Positions 59,201-64,000 of a DNA stretch of 64,000 nucleotides are shown here, piece after piece. Source of the DNA: Welwitschia mirabilis (lineage: Eukaryota > Gnetophyta > Gnetopsida > Welwitschiales); the NCBI GenBank assembly GCA_051453625.1, contig JBOZIK010000001.1:111439851-111503850 (forward strand), given 5' to 3'. Made by a program: the position numbers and the translations under genes. The notes under the pieces were generated by a model. The model saw nothing but the letters and a program-made list of their open reading frames with translations, made no database searches and was not told the DNA's origin. Each line of letters starts with the position of its first letter. The stretch's first letter is position 1.

Positions 59201-61559
59201 CTACCCTTAAACTTTTAAGTCTTTATCTTTGATTTATAGAGATTCCAAAAATTTATAGAATTTGCTTGATCTAAGTTATTTCAAGAATCCATCTACTAAC
59301 TACCATTGTGTGTTGATTTAGCTTGATTTGATGAAATCTCTTGACTACCATTCTCTAATGTAGTGGAATTGAGCTCAGGATTCTACATAAGTTTGATTGT
59401 ACTTTAATTATTATAATGGATGAAAATTAGAATTTAAATGTATTCATCAAGATCACTTAGGATTTAATAAATCCATTTTAATTTACAACATAAAGTTTTT
59501 ATTACAATATGTTCTATTTTAATAAAAGAAATGTAGTCATTTTTTATTTAAATAATAAAGCATTAAAAAAGTTTATATTATTCTATTTTTTATTTTATTA
59601 TAATGAAACAAACATTAAATATTTTATTTTAAAAATTCATATGTAATTATAGAACACTACTTTATTAGACGAACTTCATATTAGTAGATCATCATTTAGA
59701 GATTTCATTAAAAGTTATTTTTAAATATTAAAACACTATTATCATAGCTTTTAACTATAGAAATAATGAAAGATATATCTTATAAAACATAGTTCTAGTA
59801 AGGTTTATGATTGTTCTTTTCTTTGAGTTATTTCATTAGGTTGAGATATATAAGATGGAGTAACTTTATGTAAATTCCAAACTTCTAAAGTTTATTATAA
59901 AGCTAAGTTAATACATATTCTCCTCCTCCATTTATTCTAAGCTTTTTGATTTGTACCTTCATTTATTATTTAATTAGTCTATGAAATACTTTTAAAGACA
60001 TAAAAGTGCAAGATTTTTTCATAGCAAATATACAAAACACATCCTACTATAGTCATTAATGAAAGTAAGAAAATAGTTTTATCCTTTTAAAGATGAAATA
60101 GCTAATGGTTTACATAAATAACTATGAATCACTTTGATTTTTATGTTTATTATTTTTTTATTTTATTTACAAATGGATTTTGATGTATTTTACTCATTTG
60201 AAAAACTTTATAATCTCACTCTTTTGTCTTAAGTTTTGGATTTTCATTATTTAGTCAGTGTATTTTATTAAGAACTTTAAGGTTGACATTCCCTAACCTT
60301 TGATACTAGAGCACGACTTTATCTATATTAATAATTAAAAGAGATTTTTAATTAGGTTCTTTTACCTATAAAAGAAAAATTTCATCAAGCTAAACTACTT
60401 CATGTATTGTTCTTTTCTTTTTATGATGTACTATAATTAGATCTTATTTTTAATTAAATCAAATCATAACCAATTGGAAGTGGAAATGAAACTAATATTC
60501 AATTCATCTTAAAGTTTAGAATATAAAGAGTGTTTCTCAAGATGAAGAAGGTTAGATCTATGATTCTTGAGTAATCTACGTTTTCTTTTATTTCATTACC
60601 AGTAGTTACATGTTTTATGATGATAAGCTTTCTAAAGTATATTATTAATAATGATATGAATTGATGCTTTTGAATCTATGAATCATGTTCCACCATTGCT
60701 TATGAAAACTTTAGAAAATTCTTTTTGATGAATTAATTCATCACTTATGATTACAATCTTATAGTTTTTTTTCTTGCTCTCATTATTACACTTATACTTG
60801 TTTCATAATGTTTTAAATTTTTAAAATAGTAATTTCGTAAATGATAAACTACCTTATTGTAAAGTTTATAAAACTTCAATTTTCTATTTCTTGATTTCAT
60901 ATTTTTATTTTGATGTATTAAGTCCTGTGCTTAATTTTCATTCTTTGTTTTTCCATTCTATTTAGATTGATGGGCTTTTACCATTAACTATTTAAATGAA
61001 CATGGTTTGTTAACATGTTTTAATGTTTCCTAAAATACATTAAAATTTAGGATAAATCCTAAAGTAAGGTGAACTCAATTAATTCTTTATTTAGATTGAT
61101 GATCTTATTCTTCATACAGGTGACAACTTCATGATTGAGATTGAAGAGTTCAATAATAAATGACTTCTTATATTCTTCGACTCTAACTTCAAAGGTATTC
61201 TCCAGAAAGTTCTAAAGTTCTTTATGTTATTGTATGCCATGAAGTAATGATTACAATTCATCACTAACATTAAATGTTTCTTATCTTTCAAATGTTATAG
61301 TTTAAATGACTAAGTTTCATGTATTTCCTAAGAAATAATGATAATCTATTTATTATTACACAAGAAATGCATGCAATTTTTTTCCTTTTAATTTTGTGAT
61401 GGCATCTTGATATTGAATTCATTTATAAGTATTGAAATAATGACTATATTAAGCATGTTATATTCTATACTACTATCAACTTCATAACCACTCAATGTTG
61501 TGTTCATGACTACTTTAACATGATAATATGTGCAAAATAAAAATAAAATATAACAAATC

Positions 61560-61780
61560 TTAATGAAACACAAAATTAAAATAAGAATGTATAAAAACTA
61601 AAGTTAAATAAAACACCTTTGTTAGCAATAAAATTTATAAATACAACAAGTTAAGGAATTACAATTAGAGTACACATATTTAATGTGGTATAGCATAGTT
61701 TATATCCTACATAAAGAGATGTAACTATTTCAAAAATAGGTATGAATCGTTACATTGTTTTATTATAAGTAATTATTATA
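61560..61780 (-). repeat. 5' LTR remnant of the short copia relic
   Basis: Similar to 58,935-59,155. Similarity stops near 61,780, so the outer end is truncated or replaced. Confidence 0.6.
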
Positions 61781-62225
61781 TTTAGACCTTCAAGGTTCAA
61801 AGACCTAGCATAAAAATAAATTTTGCTTTTATATGGGATCCACAAGCTAAATTAGTTATTGTACTTATTATTACCATCATTGAGATATAGTTAAATTGTG
61901 AAAAAATTATGCTATAGCTTTTTATTTTAAAGATATTTTATTGTAATAGCCATAATGTTATTCTTGTTGTAAATTATCAGTAATAAATCATGATATTTTA
62001 TGGCTAAGGTAGTGGTTAAATTTGTGATCATGTAAAGTAGATAAATTAGTGGATTGCCTTATTTTCCTTATTTAATTATTGTATTTTATTCTTTATTTAA
62101 ATAAGAGAATTATATTTATAAGATGGCTCATTTTATTTCTTATTATAATTAATGTAATATTATTTATTATGATGAAATATTATGCACCCAGTGGTCTGAT
62201 AAGGTAATAACTAGGGGTTATGAAA
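61781..62225. other. AT-rich stretch, nothing recognised
   Basis: No coding motif seen. Confidence 0.4.
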
Positions 62226-62308
62226 TCACTACCACTTCCATCACCTACATCAATTCCACCACTTCCACCACCATCACCACTCCTACCACTTCCATCACCT
62301 TTATCACT
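62226..62308. repeat. CCA/ACC-rich minisatellite
   Basis: Repeated CACTTCCA, CCACCATCA and ATCACC words over about 80 bp with a strong C/A strand bias. It is followed by a TATA-like CTATAGATAGG near 62,350. Confidence 0.75.
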
Positions 62309-62748
62309 CTCTTTTATGATGGTATATTTTTACATCCTACATACTCTACTATAGATAGGCCCTTTTTCTCCTCATATTTCATATCTTGAGAAAGTTATTA
62401 CTATTGAATCTTATGACCTTAATCTTGAAACTTGGAAAATCCTTAGAGCTTTGGAGTCTTAGAATCTCTAGAAGTTATTGAATCTTCATTTAACTTTAGG
62501 TATGGTTTATGGTTTAAGTTTATTTCTTATATGTTTCTTTACTTAATTTTTGCATTTCCTTTATTTTGCCATGCTTGCATCTCTTAAAAGTTTTATTTTG
62601 TATCTCACATATTGTTAAATCTTGTACGTTTTATTTATAAATCATACATCATGTTTATAATTCTTTTACCTTAGCCCTTATCCATATTTATTTAAGCTTA
62701 CAACCTTTTATTGACCTATATTGATATAATCTAGATTGCTAAAAAATT

Positions 62749-62936
62749 CCTCTATAAAGTAAAAGAAGTAGATGTTCCCCCTCTAGATGTATTAATTTAG
62801 ATTACAATAAATTACCTCTAGAGAGTAAAGGAAGCAAATGGGCCCCCTCTGAATATGTACATTCAGATTAATGTAAATTACCTCTAGAGAGTAAAGGGAG
62901 CAAATGGTCCCCTCTAGATAAGTGCAACCAAATAAA
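62749..62936. repeat. 66-bp tandem repeat, about 2.8 copies
   Basis: Units start CCTCTATAAAG, CCTCTAGAGAG and CCTCTAGAGAG at 62,749, 62,815 and 62,881. Each includes AGTAAAgGraGcAaATG, then CCCCCTCT, then ATTyAGATTA. GC is higher than in the surroundings. Confidence 0.85.
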
Positions 62937-63943
62937 ATGAAAATGTTGTTTTGATCATATCTTGCAATTCACTTTGAATTTTTGACTGTGCATTTTGAAT
63001 TGTTTGGCATTGCATTCTTGAATTATCTTGGTCATATTTTAATTCTTCTTAAGAATCCTATCTTGTGCTTAGAATATTTCTTAACTAGACCTTCTCATAG
63101 ACAATATGGGGAATTGTAAAGATTTCAATTCTCACACCATACTTGCATGTGTAGGACCTACTGCAAAGGAAGATCTTGGAATGAGCTAGCTAATGCACGA
63201 TCGATTGAGTGTCATTTTTCATGATTGTAATATAGATGCATGTATTATTTGAAGGATCTTGGATGTCCTAAAAAAATTGTGATATTTATATAAACATGAT
63301 TATTATACTCAGATTTATTCTAATATTAAGAAAGTATTACATATATATTTATGTAACGTCCTATTTTTTTTTAACATTCAAGAAAATTACAAATTTTTAT
63401 TTCGTTAGTTGTTATTAACATGATATAGCCCTTATAGTATGAAGTGCTATCTACCATTTTATGTTTAACTTAGTTAACAGCTATAACATAATGTTTTCAA
63501 GACTGTAATACCCATTATGTTATTTAGAAACTTGAACTCTTAACCTACTCTTTAACTCTTAGTCAATTATGTCACTATGTTTACTCTTTTACATAAGATT
63601 GTAATAGATAATAGATAACTATAGTTTAACTAAGGTATGGTGAAATTAAACCATCTAAGAGATACATATAAACATATTTATCAATATAATATTTATAGAA
63701 AGGAAGGAATTTGAACTTTAATAATAAGTTAACCACTCAAACTATAATTACACTTAAGGTTATCGATATAGCGAACAACAATTAACTTAGTATTAACTAC
63801 AAGTGTGTTAAATTAAATTAGTAAAAGTGATCTATCAGTATTAATGAATCTACAAGGTGCATACATAATACATTCTTTAAGTAATCTTACAAATGGAGAA
63901 GATAACTTGCACATATAAATTTACCATCTAAGAGTAAATAAAC

Positions 63944-63945
<2 letters not shown>
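62937..63945. other. AT-rich stretch with one possible SINE relic
   Basis: On the minus strand 63,524-63,592 reads GTGACATAATTGACTAAGAG and, after a short spacer, GAGTTCAAGTTTC, which resemble the A and B boxes of a tRNA-derived SINE. The rest is featureless. Confidence 0.25.

Positions 63946-63981
<36 letters not shown>
63946..63981. repeat. (TA)n microsatellite
   Basis: Uninterrupted TA dinucleotides, about 18 units. Confidence 0.95.
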
Positions 63982-63982
<1 letters not shown>

Positions 63983-64000
63983 CTTTATTTAATTTCAAAT

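Larger units (their letters stand above)
58930..61780 (-). mobile_element. Short Ty1/copia relic with LTR remnants, lacking RT
   Basis: Minus strand. LTR remnants at 58,935-59,200 and 61,560-61,780 align (for example TTAAGGAATTA, then TTTAATGTG, then GTATGAATmGTTACATT). Internal order is gag zinc knuckle near 60,850, protease FIDSKASIHI (canonical LDSGASxH) near 60,690, pre-integrase YQRLGNVNLKVLNKI near 60,270, and integrase FINDYSRMCFVYLL at about 60,022-60,063 with KLRINGGGEYV at about 59,905-59,940. No RT or RNase H lies between integrase and the 3' LTR, so this is a deletion derivative. The purine tract beside the 3' LTR reads AAGGGTAGTA. Motif damage is almost all C to T or G to A. Confidence 0.7.

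Noticed and set aside
63524-63592. A functional tRNA gene
   Set aside because: Box-like words only; no cloverleaf with acceptor stem could be drawn.

Overview
The window looks like intergenic DNA from a land plant with a large, repeat-filled nuclear genome, most likely a flowering plant. The evidence is the AT-rich base composition, the scarcity of CpG, and the many plant-type retrotransposon relics (L1-type LINEs, Ty1/copia, and LTR elements with a tRNA-Asp-type primer site). Most motif changes I could read are C to T or G to A, which is the mark of long-methylated, silent DNA. I see no intact host gene, rRNA, convincing tRNA gene, CRISPR array or bacterial-type operon. The species cannot be named from the sequence.

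Layout. 1-12,940 holds LINE fragments on the minus strand (1,545-2,990, 3,036-3,322, 5,780-8,905, 8,930-10,570), a Ty1/copia RNase H remnant (5,190-5,570, plus), and a compositionally foreign CpG-containing ORF at 3,636-3,992. 12,944-48,170 is one old tandem array of a 91-bp unit, broken open by two related LTR elements. E1 (12,970-26,096) has the target duplication GCCAC/GTCAT. E4 (27,764-47,021) has a perfect GTTTG duplication. E4 is itself filled with a second minus-strand copy (E2, 29,340-35,315), a copia RT/RNase H relic, an opposite-strand copy (E3, 37,182-45,255) and a LINE ORF1 piece. 48,171-64,000 holds a solo LTR-like region, a copia relic with zinc knuckle, integrase, RT and RNase H (53,580-56,700), a shorter copia relic with recognisable LTR remnants (58,930-61,780), and several minor tandem repeats.

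The most interesting content is the E1/E2/E3 family. These are LTR retrotransposons with about 1.1-1.3 kb LTRs, a decayed tRNA-Asp-type primer site, a purine tract, and one long ORF. The same protein landmarks recur in all three copies, but no protease, RT or integrase is visible. I do not recognise the protein. LTRs and untranslated regions of the family carry many copies of a 14-bp palindrome whose variants point to a CpG-rich ancestor. Two assembly gaps are flanked by near-identical overlapping sequence and are probably artefacts.

Nothing here appears to be expressed as a working gene set. The relics document successive insertion, methylation-driven decay and truncation.
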